Assembly: GCF_030142045.1 (NCBI RefSeq)
Contig: NZ_CP126242.1
Location: 1,116,001 to 1,180,000 of the forward strand
Length of the DNA stretch: 64,000 bases
Direction of reading: 5' to 3'
DNA from: Arthrobacter sp. zg-Y919
GTDB taxonomy: Bacteria > Actinomycetota > Actinomycetes > Actinomycetales > Micrococcaceae
The position numbers and the translations under genes are program-made. Each line of letters opens with the position of its first letter. Position 1 is the first letter of the stretch. Under the pieces are notes generated by a model. It was not told the DNA's origin. It was given only the letters and a program-made list of their open reading frames with translations, and searched no databases. Positions 45,409 to 56,243 of the stretch are shown here, one piece after another.

Positions 45409-46634
45409 TCCTCGATGGTAGTGGGGGTCGGAGCCGGTTTCCGTGCAGGCAGGGTCTCCCGTGCGGTCAGCCAGGCGATGAAGCCCAGGGCGACGATGGC
45501 GCCGGTGACGCCGAAGGCCCAGGAGTAGCCCAGCGAGTCGGCGAGCATGCCCGCAAGGATCGGCCCGGCAATCGCGCCGCTGTCGCTGGCCATCTGGAAG
45601 GTGGCCAGGACCTTGCCGCCGCTGCGGCCGTTGCCGATGATGTCACCCACCGCCGCCTGCTGGGCGGGGTTGAGCAGGCCGGTTCCCATACCGGCAATGA
45701 CGGAGATGATCAGGAACTCGGGCACGCTGGAGCTGAAGCCCATCAGCGCGGTGGCTGCAGCGTTCACGGCCAGTCCGATGAGGAGAAGAGGTTTGCGGCC
45801 CCAGCTGTCGGCCAGCCGGCCGGAGAAGGTCAGGACGACGGCGGTGCCGGCGGCGAACGCGGTCAGGGAAATGCCCGCCACCTCCGGGCCGGCGGACAGT
45901 GCAGCGGCGGCGAACAGCGGCACCAGGGCATTGCGCACACCGAAGGAGGACCACCCGTTGGCGAAGGAGGAGACCAGCGCCGCACGGTAGGACGAATCGC
46001 GCAGGGCCTCGGTCACGGTGAGCACGGGCAGCGCTGCCGGCTTGGCATCGTCGGGTCCGGCCGCGGGATGGGCATCCTTCAGCCGGAGGAAGACGACGCC
46101 GGCGGCGAGGACCAGTGCGGCGGCGTAGACGAGGAAGGGAACCCGCAGTCCGAGCCCGGCCAGGAGGCCGCCGAGCAGCGGACCGCCGATGTTGCCCAGC
46201 AGGAAAGAGGACGCATAGGCGCTGGAGACCCGGCCGCGGACCTCCGGGGGAGCGAGGCGGATGATCAGGGCCATGGCCGAGATGGTGAACATGGTGGAGC
46301 CGATGCCGCCCAGGCCGCGGAAGACCAGCAGTTGCCAGTAGCTCTGGGCAAAGGCGCAGGCAGCGGTGGACAGGGCCACGATCAGCAGGCCGGCAATGTA
46401 GACCGGGCGCTCGCCGAGCTTTTCCAGCAGCATGCCGCCGGCGGGGGCGAAGATCAGGCGGGTGAATGCGAAGGCGCTGACAATGACGGAGGACGCCGTG
46501 ACGCCGACGTCGAAACTCTGCGCAAACTGCGGCAGCACCGGGGCGACGAGGCCAAAGCCGAGGGCGATGACGAAGGCGGCCGCGATGAGGACCTGGATTT
46601 CCTGCGGGATTCGGATTCGGGGAGAGCGCACCAT
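45405..46634 (-). CDS. MFS transporter, drug/metabolite efflux type
   Basis: The 409-residue protein has 12 predicted TM segments, the MFS motif A-like stretch after TM2 (GGMLLEKLGERPVY) and its repeat in the second half (GRLADSWGRKPLL). RGLGGIGSTMF in TM4-5 resembles proton-driven exporters of the DHA1 family. Substrate is unknown. It is co-transcribed with the glutamine amidotransferase (ATGA overlap), which may make or modify what it exports. It is divergent from ftsY across 62 bases. Confidence 0.88.
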   Translation of the reverse strand: MVRSPRIRIPQEIQVLIAAAFVIALGFGLVAPVLPQFAQSFDVGVTASSVIVSAFAFTRLIFAPAGGMLLEKLGERPVYIAGLLIVALSTAACAFAQSYWQLLVFRGLGGIGSTMFTISAMALIIRLAPPEVRGRVSSAYASSFLLGNIGGPLLGGLLAGLGLRVPFLVYAAALVLAAGVVFLRLKDAHPAAGPDDAKPAALPVLTVTEALRDSSYRAALVSSFANGWSSFGVRNALVPLFAAAALSAGPEVAGISLTAFAAGTAVVLTFSGRLADSWGRKPLLLIGLAVNAAATALMGFSSSVPEFLIISVIAGMGTGLLNPAQQAAVGDIIGNGRSGGKVLATFQMASDSGAIAGPILAGMLADSLGYSWAFGVTGAIVALGFIAWLTARETLPARKPAPTPTTIEE

Positions 46635-46696
46635 GATAAGGCGATTCTCTCAGATCCCCGGAGATGGGATGAACGGTATGTGAGAAGCTTGGGAGC

Positions 46697-47884
46697 GTGA
46701 ATGAGACCCTTTCGATAGTGATTTATGTCCTTGTTGCCATCGCCGTGGTCGGCTTCTCCGCGGCACTGCTGGTACGGACCCGGCGCACGCCCAAGAGCAT
46801 GTACCCCACCCGTCGGGACCCCAATGATCCGGTCACCGGAGGCGGCGCCGGCACCGACACCCTCGAGGCACCGCCCGAAGACGGCACCGTCGTTGTTCCG
46901 GATGACCTACGCGGCCTGGAGGAAGCCCCCGCCGAAGAGGCGCCCGCCCTCGAGCGGCCTGAACCGGTCCAGGGCCGCCTGGCCCGCCTGCGCGCCCGGT
47001 TGGCGAAATCCAACAACGCCATGGGTAAGGCGCTGCTGGCGCTGCTTTCCCGCGACACGATCGACGAGGATGTCTGGGACGAGATCGAGGAGACCCTCCT
47101 CCTGGCGGACCTGGGCACCGAGCCCACCATGGAACTGGTGGATGCGCTGCGCCAGCGGGTCCGGATCTCCGGCAGCCAGGACCCGCATGAAGTCCACGCC
47201 ATGCTGCGCGAGGAACTGATCAAGCTGGTGGATCCCACCATGGACCGTTCCCTCGCCGTCCAGCGCCATGCAACGGCCCCCGCCGTCGTGATGGTGGTGG
47301 GCGTCAACGGCGTCGGCAAGACCACCACGGTGGGCAAGCTCGCCCGCGTCCTCGTGGCAGAAGACAAGGACGTTCTGCTGGGTGCCGCGGATACCTTCCG
47401 CGCCGCGGCCGCCGAGCAGCTGGCAACCTGGGGCCAGCGGGTGGGTGTCCCCACCGTGCGGTCCGAGATTGACGGCGCCGACCCCGCTTCCGTCGCCTTC
47501 GAAGCCGTCAAGGCCGGCATCGACGGCGAAGTCGACGTGGTCCTCATCGATACTGCAGGACGCCTGCAGAACAAGGTGGGCCTCATGGACGAGCTCGGCA
47601 AGGTCAAGCGCGTCATTGAAAAGCAGGCCGCCGTGGACGAGGTGCTGCTGGTGCTGGACGCCACCACCGGCCAGAACGGCCTGACTCAGGCCAAGGTCTT
47701 CGCCGAGGTCGTCAACATCACCGGCATTGTCCTCACCAAGCTCGACGGCACCGCCAAGGGCGGCATCGTCGTCGCCATCCAGCGGACCCTGGGTGTGCCC
47801 GTGAAACTCATCGGACTCGGCGAGGGCGCGGATGACCTCGCCCCCTTCGAAGCCGAGGGCTTCGTGGACGCCCTGCTGAGCTAG
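46697..47884 (+). CDS. ftsY: Signal recognition particle receptor FtsY
   Basis: FtsY docks ribosome-SRP complexes at the membrane. The 395-residue protein starts with GTG, has an N-terminal TM segment (about 6-26), an acidic A domain (48-95), the N domain and a G domain with GVNGVGKTT at 202-210, the ADTFRAAA box, DTAGR and TKLDGTAKGG. The TM anchor is the usual actinobacterial form. A strong terminator follows. Confidence 0.96.
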   Translation: MNETLSIVIYVLVAIAVVGFSAALLVRTRRTPKSMYPTRRDPNDPVTGGGAGTDTLEAPPEDGTVVVPDDLRGLEEAPAEEAPALERPEPVQGRLARLRARLAKSNNAMGKALLALLSRDTIDEDVWDEIEETLLLADLGTEPTMELVDALRQRVRISGSQDPHEVHAMLREELIKLVDPTMDRSLAVQRHATAPAVVMVVGVNGVGKTTTVGKLARVLVAEDKDVLLGAADTFRAAAAEQLATWGQRVGVPTVRSEIDGADPASVAFEAVKAGIDGEVDVVLIDTAGRLQNKVGLMDELGKVKRVIEKQAAVDEVLLVLDATTGQNGLTQAKVFAEVVNITGIVLTKLDGTAKGGIVVAIQRTLGVPVKLIGLGEGADDLAPFEAEGFVDALLS

Positions 47885-47898
47885 TCGGCACCTAAAAG

Positions 47899-47937
47899 GG
47901 CTCCCCGCACCCTTTGGTGCGGGGAGCCTTTCTGTTT
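47899..47937. terminator. Intrinsic terminator shared by ftsY and the GH79 gene
   Basis: The 13-base arms GGCTCCCCGCACC and GGTGCGGGGAGCC pair perfectly around a four-base loop, followed by a T-rich run (TTTCTGTTT). An A-run (AAAA) on the other side gives the minus strand its own T-run, so it serves both convergent genes. Confidence 0.92.
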
Positions 47938-47949
47938 ATCCGGCTGCTC

Positions 47950-49605
47950 CTAAAACGTGAAGTTCAGGACGGTCACCGTACCGGCAGTCAGGGCAACTTC
48001 CTGGGTCTCGGAACCGTAGGTGAAGCCCGGCATGGTCAGCCGCTCGGTAACAGACACGGCCTCCACCTTTTGGCCGTCGATCATCGTGCTGTCTTCGGCG
48101 GCATACGAAGCGCCGCTCATCTGGGTCATAGCCGCGGTCAGGGGACGTCCCGGCAGCTTGAGGTTCACCGGCATCTGGGCGTCGGTTTCGGGGTTATTGG
48201 AATTGATCAGGACCACGCTGATACTGCCGTCCGCATGGAGGACCGAGTACGAGTGGCTCAAGCCGCCACCCGCTTCGGTGGACGCAAGGAAATCGCCGGG
48301 CTGCAGTTCGGCAATCATGGACAGGCCGAAGAAGTTTGCCCTCTCGTCTACGGCGCCGTTGGGCTGCAGGTATTCGCCGCCGGTGCAGATGGCGGACATG
48401 GGCGGCCCGCCCTTGCAGGTGAGCAGGGAGCTGTGGAAGCTCAGGCGGCTGACGCCAAGCTTGGCGGCGCTGATGGCATAGTCAGCGGCCCACAGGGCTG
48501 AGGCGTGGGTCTTCGTTGTTTCGTTGGAGCCAGGGCAGGCGGAGACACCGGTTTCCGTGATCCAGGTTTCCAAGCCCGCGGCCCTCGCCGGTTTCAGGCC
48601 CTCCCCGCGGTAATGGTCGGCACGGTCGTGAATGTTCTGGCTCATCAGGTTGGCGAGTATCGGTTCGCCGCTGGGGTCGTTGGCTCCGTCGCAGCTGGAC
48701 AGGGGGTAGTGGTGGAAGGAGAGCACCTTCTGCTGAGGCAGGTCAACCTGTGCGAAGGGTTCCCACCATGACTCGGAGTACACGCCAGGACCCACGATCC
48801 GGACCTCAGGTGCAGCCTGGTACATCGCGTCGGCATAAGCCTTCAGCTCGCCCAGGTAGTCCTCCACATCCCAGTCGGAGTCGCGGAGCCCATTGCTGGC
48901 ATACCCATTGGGTTCATTGCCCACGGTGATGCCCACCAGTCTGTCGCCGAAAATCCGTGCGGCGTGGAACGTCATGTCCGCTGCGCGGTCCGGGTCATAG
49001 TTGCCGAGATCAACCGTGAGATTGATTGTGGCATCAACTGCGTCCAGAAGGGTTTTCACCCGTTCCAGGTCAGCCGGGGTGACGGCACGGACCGGATGCG
49101 CAATGTCTCCCTTGAGGTTCCCGGGGATGGCCTCGCCGGTTGAGGTCCAGAAGAAACGGCGGTCAACGGCGTTGCCGCCGAAACGCAGCAGCGGCTGGCC
49201 CAGTCCTGACAACGACTGCACCATTTCCGGGTTGTCGCCGGACAGGGCAGGATCCGCGAGATCGGTGGCTTCCAGGGAGAGGCCGATCAGCCCGGCGGGC
49301 AGGGAAGTGCCGGTGGTTTCCGCCGCCACGTTGAGGGTCAGCGGCTCCACCGGATTCAGCGGAGAGCCCGCCGGTGGTCCCGCCTGTTCGTAGTACGTGA
49401 AAGCCGGGGCCGGAGGCAGCGCCGCCCGGGTTGCCACGTTAACGGCAGTGCCCACAGGTTCGCTGTCTTCGTTCAGCACCAGCGGCACAGTGACCGCAGC
49501 GGCGACCACCGTCAGCCCGGCGAAGCCGGCCAATATTCTGCTGCGACGGCGCAACGGCCGCTTCATGGCGCGGGCATGGCGTTGGGTGTGAACTTTTTCT
49601 GGCAC
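47950..49605 (-). CDS. Membrane-anchored or secreted GH79-like glycosidase
   Basis: The 551-residue protein has a basic N-terminus and one hydrophobic signal/anchor (about 24-44). The (beta/alpha)8 domain has the acid/base glutamate in GNEPNG (Glu231) and a nucleophile glutamate in ITETGVS (Glu351), the clan GH-A pattern of GH79 beta-glucuronidases and heparanase relatives. A beta-sandwich C-terminal domain follows. It would cut a glycan outside the cell, perhaps a uronic-acid-containing one; substrate is inferred only from family. GTG start preceded by GAAGGA. A candidate -10, TAGGAT, lies at 49642-49647. Confidence 0.75.
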   Translation of the reverse strand: MPEKVHTQRHARAMKRPLRRRSRILAGFAGLTVVAAAVTVPLVLNEDSEPVGTAVNVATRAALPPAPAFTYYEQAGPPAGSPLNPVEPLTLNVAAETTGTSLPAGLIGLSLEATDLADPALSGDNPEMVQSLSGLGQPLLRFGGNAVDRRFFWTSTGEAIPGNLKGDIAHPVRAVTPADLERVKTLLDAVDATINLTVDLGNYDPDRAADMTFHAARIFGDRLVGITVGNEPNGYASNGLRDSDWDVEDYLGELKAYADAMYQAAPEVRIVGPGVYSESWWEPFAQVDLPQQKVLSFHHYPLSSCDGANDPSGEPILANLMSQNIHDRADHYRGEGLKPARAAGLETWITETGVSACPGSNETTKTHASALWAADYAISAAKLGVSRLSFHSSLLTCKGGPPMSAICTGGEYLQPNGAVDERANFFGLSMIAELQPGDFLASTEAGGGLSHSYSVLHADGSISVVLINSNNPETDAQMPVNLKLPGRPLTAAMTQMSGASYAAEDSTMIDGQKVEAVSVTERLTMPGFTYGSETQEVALTAGTVTVLNFTF

Positions 49606-49741
49606 GGGGGAATGGTCCTTCGAGAGTGAGACAGTGCACCCATCCTAGCGAGGCGGGAAGCAGGTCCTGCCCGGCCACACCGCACGGGGAAACGTTTATG
49701 AAATGTGGCCGTCACGAGCCTTTTACCGGAGCAGCCGGTTT

Positions 49742-49757
49742 GTAACCTGCCGGCAAC
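49742..49757 (+). promoter_or_regulatory. Possible GlnR half-site pair upstream of amt
   Basis: GTAAC-N6-GCAAC resembles one a-b half-site pair of the actinobacterial GlnR box (GTNAC-N6-GAAAC) with one mismatch, about 80 bases before the amt start. Only one pair is clear, so this is tentative. Confidence 0.3.
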
Positions 49758-49838
49758 ACCTTCGGGGCGGGACGGAAATCTGGCCCCGGCAGAGTTCCTT
49801 GTGCGGGAGATGCCCGCCATACGTGAAGGGACGTGAAG

Positions 49839-51472
<1,634 letters not shown>

Positions 51473-51495
51473 CCCGGTAAAACGCAACTGACCGA

Positions 51496-51523
51496 CCGCC
51501 CGGCTGGGACTCCAGCCGGGCGG
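51496..51523 (+). terminator. Stem-loop after glnK
   Basis: The 12-base arms CCGCCCGGCTGG and CCAGCCGGGCGG pair perfectly around a four-base loop 24 bases after glnK. No T-run follows, so it may be a Rho-assisted or weak terminator, or an mRNA 3' protector. Confidence 0.65.
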
Positions 51524-51633
51524 CCGTGCGTTCCGGTACGGTCCATGCCTGAATTACCCAACCCGGCTTGGTACCCTTAACAGCTGGGCCTGGCAAACAA
51601 GGCAACGAACCTGACGAAAGAAGTGCGCGGCAC

Positions 51634-53217
51634 GTGTTCAATTCACTGTCTGACCGGTTGACTTCAACCTTCAAGAACCTGCGCGGCAAGGGCCGGCTCA
51701 CCGAGGCCGACGTCGATGCCACGGTACGCGAAATCCGCCGCGCCCTTTTGGACGCCGATGTCGCCGTACCGGTGGTCCGTGCGTTCACTGCCACCGTCAA
51801 GGAGCGCGCCCTCGGCCTCGAGGTCTCCCAGGCGCTGAACCCGGGCCAGCAGGTCGTCAAGATCGTCAACGAGGAGCTCAAGGCCATCCTCGGCGGCGAA
51901 ACCCGGCGGCTGCGCCTTGCGAAGAACCCGCCCACGGTCATCATGCTCGCGGGCCTGCAGGGTGCCGGTAAGACCACCCTCGCCGGCAAGCTCTCCAAGC
52001 ACCTCAAGTCCCAGGGCCACAGCCCGCTGCTGGTCGCAGCGGACCTGCAGCGCCCCAACGCCGTCCGCCAGCTGCAGGTCAACGGCGAACGCGCAGGCGT
52101 TCCCGTTTATGCTCCGCACCCGGGCGTCTCCTCCGAGTTCGAGGCAGCCACCGGCGACCCGGTCGCCGTCGCGCGCCAGGGCATCGAGGAAGCACGCACC
52201 AAGCTGCACGACGTCGTTATTGTCGACACCGCCGGCCGCCTGGGCGTTGACGCCGAACTGATGCAGCAGGCCGCGGACATCCGCGCCGCCATCAACCCGG
52301 ACGAAGTCCTGTTCGTGATTGACGCCATGATCGGCCAGGACGCCGTCAACACGGCACAGGCCTTCAACGAGGGTGTGAACTTCACCGGCGTCGTCCTCAC
52401 CAAGCTCGACGGCGACGCGCGCGGCGGTGCCGCACTGTCCGTAGCCTCGGTGACCGGCAAGCCGATCATGTTCGCCTCCACCGGCGAAGGCCTCACCGAT
52501 TTCGAGGTCTTCCACCCGGACCGCATGGCCAGCCGCATCCTGGACCTCGGTGACGTCCTCACGCTCATCGAGCAGGCCGAGCAGAGCTGGGACAAGGACG
52601 AAGCCGACCGGATGGCGAAGAAGTTCGTCGATCAGGAAGACTTCACCCTCGACGACTTCCTGGCCCAGATGCAGCAGATCCGCAAGATGGGCTCCATGAA
52701 GAAGATGCTCATGATGATGCCCGGCGCCGCCGGCATGCGTGAGCAGCTGGAGAATTTCGACGAACGTGAAATCGACCGGGTTGAAGCGATCGTCCGCTCC
52801 ATGACCCCGCACGAGCGGGTCGCCCCCAAGATCATCAACGGCTCCCGCCGCGCCCGCATTGCCCGCGGTTCCGGCGTGCACGTGTCCGAGGTCAACGGGC
52901 TGCTGGAGCGCTTTGTACAGGCCCAGAAGATGATGAAGAAGATGGCTGCCGGCGGCGGCATTCCGGGTATGCCCGGCATGGCCGGTCCCGGCGGCTTCAC
53001 CGGCGCCCGCAAGAAGCAGCAGGCAGCCAAGGGCAAGAAGAAGGCCAAGTCCGGCAACCCGGCCAAGGCTGCCCAGGAGCGGGCCGAAGCGGAAGCCCGG
53101 CGTGCCGGTGCCCGTACGGCACTGCCCACCGGCAGCGCCTTCGGCGGCCAGGACACTGACTTCGACCCCGCGTCGCTGAACCTGCCCAAGGGCTTCGATA
53201 AGTTCCTCGGCAAGTAG
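51634..53217 (+). CDS. ffh: Signal recognition particle protein Ffh
   Basis: Ffh binds 4.5S RNA and signal peptides. From the GTG before FNSLSDRLT the protein has 527 residues: N domain, G domain with GLQGAGKTT at 107-115, DTAGR and TKLDGDARGG, and a methionine-rich M domain (MQQIRKMGSMKKMLMMMPG) followed by SGVHVSEVNGLLERF for RNA binding. A Lys/Ala-rich tail extends beyond the usual end. The frame remains open 22 codons upstream of the chosen start, but that part is non-homologous in character. Confidence 0.96.
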   Translation: MFNSLSDRLTSTFKNLRGKGRLTEADVDATVREIRRALLDADVAVPVVRAFTATVKERALGLEVSQALNPGQQVVKIVNEELKAILGGETRRLRLAKNPPTVIMLAGLQGAGKTTLAGKLSKHLKSQGHSPLLVAADLQRPNAVRQLQVNGERAGVPVYAPHPGVSSEFEAATGDPVAVARQGIEEARTKLHDVVIVDTAGRLGVDAELMQQAADIRAAINPDEVLFVIDAMIGQDAVNTAQAFNEGVNFTGVVLTKLDGDARGGAALSVASVTGKPIMFASTGEGLTDFEVFHPDRMASRILDLGDVLTLIEQAEQSWDKDEADRMAKKFVDQEDFTLDDFLAQMQQIRKMGSMKKMLMMMPGAAGMREQLENFDEREIDRVEAIVRSMTPHERVAPKIINGSRRARIARGSGVHVSEVNGLLERFVQAQKMMKKMAAGGGIPGMPGMAGPGGFTGARKKQQAAKGKKKAKSGNPAKAAQERAEAEARRAGARTALPTGSAFGGQDTDFDPASLNLPKGFDKFLGK

Positions 53218-53228
53218 GCAGGAAATAA

Positions 53229-53264
53229 GCACGCACCGCCGGACCAGCGTCCGGCGGTGCGTGC
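53229..53264 (+). terminator. Strong intrinsic-type stem-loop after ffh
   Basis: A perfect 16-base stem (GCACGCACCGCCGGAC with its complement) and a CAGC loop begin 12 bases after the ffh stop. The T-run is short (GTT), but the stem is among the most stable in the window. Confidence 0.8.
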
Positions 53265-53302
53265 GTTAACGGCCGGTTACACCCCTGCGGGAAAGGAGTC
53301 CA

Positions 53303-53905
53303 ATGCTTCGGCAACGAGTGGTTTTTGTGCACGGCGCCGGCAGTTCCGGCGCAGCCGCGTGGCCCCGGCAGCACGGGCTTGCCCTGGACTATGACTGCCT
53401 GTTCCTCCGGCGTCACGGTTATGACGCCGGTGCGGAACCGTCCCCGCCGGATCTCGAGGCGGACATCGCCCTGATCCGGGCGGAGCTGGCCGACGGCGGG
53501 CACCTGGTGGCGCACTCCGCCGGTGCGGTACCCGCCATGCTGGCGGCACTGCGCGATCCCGGCAAAGTGTCTTCCCTGGTGCTGTGCGAGCCGGCGGTCT
53601 TCTCCCTGACCCGTGGCCTGCCGGCGGCCACGGCCCACCGCGACCTGCTCCGGCCCGTCTCCGATCCCCGGCCGCCGGAAGGGCCCGCCTGGGATGCGCC
53701 GCTGGACATTGTTCCGGGCCTTCCCACGCTCGTCCTCACCGGTGGGTGGGAGCCGCTGTACGAAGAGGTCGCTGAATTCCTCGTCTCCACCGGAGCCGAG
53801 CACCGGCAGGTCGGCGGGAACCACCGCCCGCAGGATACGGACGCCGGGCGGCTGGCGATCCGCGACTTCCTCTCCCGCCGGCGCCGGACGGACGCGGGCA
53901 AATGA
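53303..53905 (+). CDS. Small alpha/beta-fold hydrolase
   Basis: The 200-residue protein has the N-terminal VFVHGAGSSG oxyanion region and a nucleophile elbow AHSAGA with Ser72 (Gly replaced by Ala at the first position). The late His is probably in GGNHRPQD. The lid is minimal. AAAGGAG precedes the ATG. It overlaps the GNAT gene by four bases (ATGA). Substrate unknown; small esterase or lactonase activity is plausible. Confidence 0.78.
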   Translation: MLRQRVVFVHGAGSSGAAAWPRQHGLALDYDCLFLRRHGYDAGAEPSPPDLEADIALIRAELADGGHLVAHSAGAVPAMLAALRDPGKVSSLVLCEPAVFSLTRGLPAATAHRDLLRPVSDPRPPEGPAWDAPLDIVPGLPTLVLTGGWEPLYEEVAEFLVSTGAEHRQVGGNHRPQDTDAGRLAIRDFLSRRRRTDAGK

Positions 53906-54420
53906 AACCGTCCATCCGGGACGCGGTCCCCTCCGACCTGCCCTTCCTGCCTCCAGTCGAGGAGGCGTCCGACACCCTGCTGGAGGGGATGACGGGCGTC
54001 GCGAAGCTGACCTTCCTGCCGCCGGTGTCCACCGAGCGGGAGCTCGCGGCTTCCCTCCACCTCCTGGTTGCAGGAAAGCCGCCAGCTGGATTTGCCCGCC
54101 TGGAGGAAGTCGACGGCCAGGCCCACCTGGAGCAGCTTTCCGTCCACCCTGATGCTGCCGGCGCCGGGCTGGGCCGGGCGTTGGTGAAGGCTGCACTCGA
54201 CTGGGCGCGGGAGCAGGGCTATGCGTCCATGACCCTGTGCACCTTCGCGGACGTGCCGTTCAATGCTCCGTTTTACGCCACCTGCGGTTTCGAAACTGTC
54301 GAGGACCCGGCCGGCGAACTGGCGGCGCTGCGGCGGCACGAAGTCAGCCTCGGCCTGGATTCCCTGGGCGAACGCGTGGCTATGCGCGCGCAGCTGGTGA
54401 ATAGGCAAAGCTCCACGTAA
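53902..54420 (+). CDS. GNAT-family N-acetyltransferase
   Basis: The 172-residue protein has the acetyl-CoA-binding motif A, LEQLSVHPDAAGAGLGRAL at about 70-88, and the motif B region FYATCGFETV. It transfers an acetyl group from acetyl-CoA to an unknown amine. It is coupled to the hydrolase gene upstream. Its stop codon TAA is also the start of a -10-like box for the next gene. Confidence 0.8.
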   Translation: MKPSIRDAVPSDLPFLPPVEEASDTLLEGMTGVAKLTFLPPVSTERELAASLHLLVAGKPPAGFARLEEVDGQAHLEQLSVHPDAAGAGLGRALVKAALDWAREQGYASMTLCTFADVPFNAPFYATCGFETVEDPAGELAALRRHEVSLGLDSLGERVAMRAQLVNRQSST

Positions 54421-54423
54421 GCT
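54418..54423 (+). promoter_or_regulatory. -10 box TAAGCT overlapping the GNAT stop, for possible leaderless VOC gene
   Basis: TAAGCT ends six bases before the ATG at 54430 and no Shine-Dalgarno precedes it. Its TAA is the upstream stop codon. Confidence 0.45.
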
Positions 54424-54429
54424 CATTAC

Positions 54430-55311
54430 ATGAACCTTCAAGTAAACGACCTGTTGCCGGATGCACTCTCGATGGGCACGGTGATGCTGAAGGTGGGCGA
54501 CCTGGGGAAAGTCTCCGCGTACTACCGCGGAGCCCTCGGGCTGGAGGTGCTTGCCGAGGCCGACGGCGGAATGTATCTGGGCCGCGGCACCGTCCCGGTG
54601 GTCCATCTGGAGCCGGCGCCGGGCCTGCAGGTGGCCTCCCGCGGCGAGGCGGGCCTGTTCCATACCGCCATTCTCTTTGACACCCAGGCGGACCTGGCCG
54701 CCACTGTTGCAGCAGCGGCGGAGTATGACGCCTCGGCCTTTGCCGGCTCCGCGGACCACCTCGTCAGTGAGGCGTTCTACTTCACGGATCCCGAAGGCAA
54801 CGGCATCGAGCTCTACTTCGACAAGCCGCGCGAAAGCTGGGAGTGGGACCGGACAGAAACCGGCCGGGAGGTGCGGATGGCGTCGCTGCCGTTGTCTCCG
54901 CAGGCCTATTTCCGCGACCACCTCACCGAAGCGGCACTGGACGGATTGCGGGAGGCCGACACCGCCGTCGGACACGTTCACCTCCAGGTAGGCGATACCG
55001 CAACCGCCGAGGCGTTCTACGTTGGCATCCTGGGCTTCGAACGGACGGCCGGCTTCCACGGGCAGGCGCTGTTCGTCTCCGCCGGCGGCTACCACCATCA
55101 CATGGCGATGAATGTGTGGAACAGCCGCGGAGCCGGACCGCGCCGCGACACGCTGGGACTGGGGGAGGTGCTGATCAGCGTTCCGTCCGTCGACGACGTC
55201 GCGGGGCTGGCGGACCGGCTCCGGGTCGCCGGTATTGCCAGCCATTCGACCGGTGCGGAACTGCATTTCGAGGACCCGTGGCGCAACCGGCTGCGCGTTG
55301 CCGCCGGCTGA
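54430..55311 (+). CDS. Two-module VOC protein (CatE/extradiol-dioxygenase-like)
   Basis: The 293-residue protein consists of two VOC modules. The first has [20 protein letters not shown] and [11 protein letters not shown]; the second has [20 protein letters not shown] and ends with [10 protein letters not shown]. Metal ligands His-His-Glu are complete in the second module, whereas the first module lacks the leading His. It resembles CatE-type catechol 2,3-dioxygenases, though many such proteins are uncharacterised. It is probably transcribed separately from the genes upstream. Confidence 0.75.
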   Translation: MNLQVNDLLPDALSMGTVMLKVGDLGKVSAYYRGALGLEVLAEADGGMYLGRGTVPVVHLEPAPGLQVASRGEAGLFHTAILFDTQADLAATVAAAAEYDASAFAGSADHLVSEAFYFTDPEGNGIELYFDKPRESWEWDRTETGREVRMASLPLSPQAYFRDHLTEAALDGLREADTAVGHVHLQVGDTATAEAFYVGILGFERTAGFHGQALFVSAGGYHHHMAMNVWNSRGAGPRRDTLGLGEVLISVPSVDDVAGLADRLRVAGIASHSTGAELHFEDPWRNRLRVAAG

Positions 55312-55366
55312 AATTACGCGGATACCGGCCGCGGCCGCGTGAGTCGCAAAAGATGAAGTCATCTGG

Positions 55367-55372
55367 CACAAT
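55367..55372 (+). promoter_or_regulatory. Candidate -10 of the rpsP operon
   Basis: CACAAT within GGCACAATGG resembles the GGCAAAATAG found upstream of rplS; a TCGCAA 17 bases upstream is a poor -35. It would leave a leader of about 125 bases before rpsP. Confidence 0.35.
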
Positions 55373-55505
55373 GGTCAGGTACTCGATCTGCGCGGGCCCT
55401 CTCTCCGTGCATGCATCTTGTCCTTTTGAACCCCAACGTTATGGCCCGCCCCACGGGAGCAGAAGTACGGGTTCGCCCCATTTCAGATCAGGAGTGACCA
55501 CAAAA

Positions 55506-55913
55506 GTGGCCGTAAAGATTCGCCTTAAGCGCCTTGGCAAGAAGTTCTCAGCACACTACCGCGTTGTTGTCATGGATTCCCGTGCCAAGCGCGATGGCCG
55601 TGCCATCGAAGAAATCGGACTGTACCGTCCGACCGAAGAGCCGTCGTACATCGACATCAAGTCGGACCGTGCGCAGTACTGGCTCGGCGTCGGCGCCCAG
55701 CCCACCGAGCAGGTCGCAGCACTGCTGAAGATCACCGGTGACTGGCAGAAGTTCAAGAACATCGAGGGCCAGGAAGGTACCCTGCGTACCAAGGCCCCGA
55801 AGGAGCCTTTCGTGGTTCCCGAAAAGAAGTCCGTGATTGTCCCCGAGGCCATCACCCCCAAGGCCAAGAAGGAAGAGGCCCCCGAGGCCTCCACCGAGGC
55901 TGAGGCAGAGTAA
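55506..55913 (+). CDS. rpsP: 30S ribosomal protein S16
   Basis: S16 is an early-binding 30S assembly protein. The 135-residue protein starts [12 protein letters not shown] after a GTG that follows AGGAG at 55490-55494, and contains [14 protein letters not shown]. The last 45 residues are a Lys/Glu/Ala-rich tail, common in actinobacteria and absent from E. coli S16 (82 residues). It heads the rpsP-khpA-rimM-trmD-rplS group. Confidence 0.96.
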   Translation: MAVKIRLKRLGKKFSAHYRVVVMDSRAKRDGRAIEEIGLYRPTEEPSYIDIKSDRAQYWLGVGAQPTEQVAALLKITGDWQKFKNIEGQEGTLRTKAPKEPFVVPEKKSVIVPEAITPKAKKEEAPEASTEAEAE

Positions 55914-55914
55914 C

Positions 55915-56157
55915 TTGCTCGCTGAAGCGCTGGAGCACCTCGTGCGCGGAATCGTTGACAGTCCTGAGGACGTCAAGGTTTCCGCCAAGAGCAACCGCCG
56001 TGGGGAAACCCTCGAGGTTCGGGTTCACCAGGACGACCTCGGCCGGGTCATCGGCCGGCAGGGACGGACCGCACGCGCACTGCGCACGGTCATCGCCGCC
56101 CTTGCCAACGGTGAACCGGTCCGGGTGGACGTTGTGGACACGGACCGCCGCCGCTGA
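55915..56157 (+). CDS. khpA: KH-domain RNA-binding protein KhpA (YlqC)
   Basis: The 80-residue protein is a single KH domain with the RNA-binding loop IGRQGRTARALR. It starts with TTG one base after the rpsP stop, so it is translated by coupling; no ATG is available in the frame. KhpA proteins bind many small RNAs and mRNAs and act in cell-size control in firmicutes. The rpsP-khpA pairing is strongly conserved. A terminator follows. Confidence 0.92.
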   Translation: MLAEALEHLVRGIVDSPEDVKVSAKSNRRGETLEVRVHQDDLGRVIGRQGRTARALRTVIAALANGEPVRVDVVDTDRRR

Positions 56158-56243
56158 TCTGAAAATGATCACAGACGGCGGAGCGGAAGCGAACAGCTCT
56201 TCACTGCAGTACCGGAAGTAGAGAAGTAACAGCAGTACACAGG

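Noticed and set aside
51664..53232. 522-codon frame antisense to ffh
   Set aside because: Shadow of a highly conserved gene; Leu/Gly/Val repeats without motifs.
55331..55342. GCGGCCGC-type palindrome upstream of rpsP as operator
   Set aside because: GC-rich palindromes arise by chance at this composition and it is upstream of the candidate promoter.
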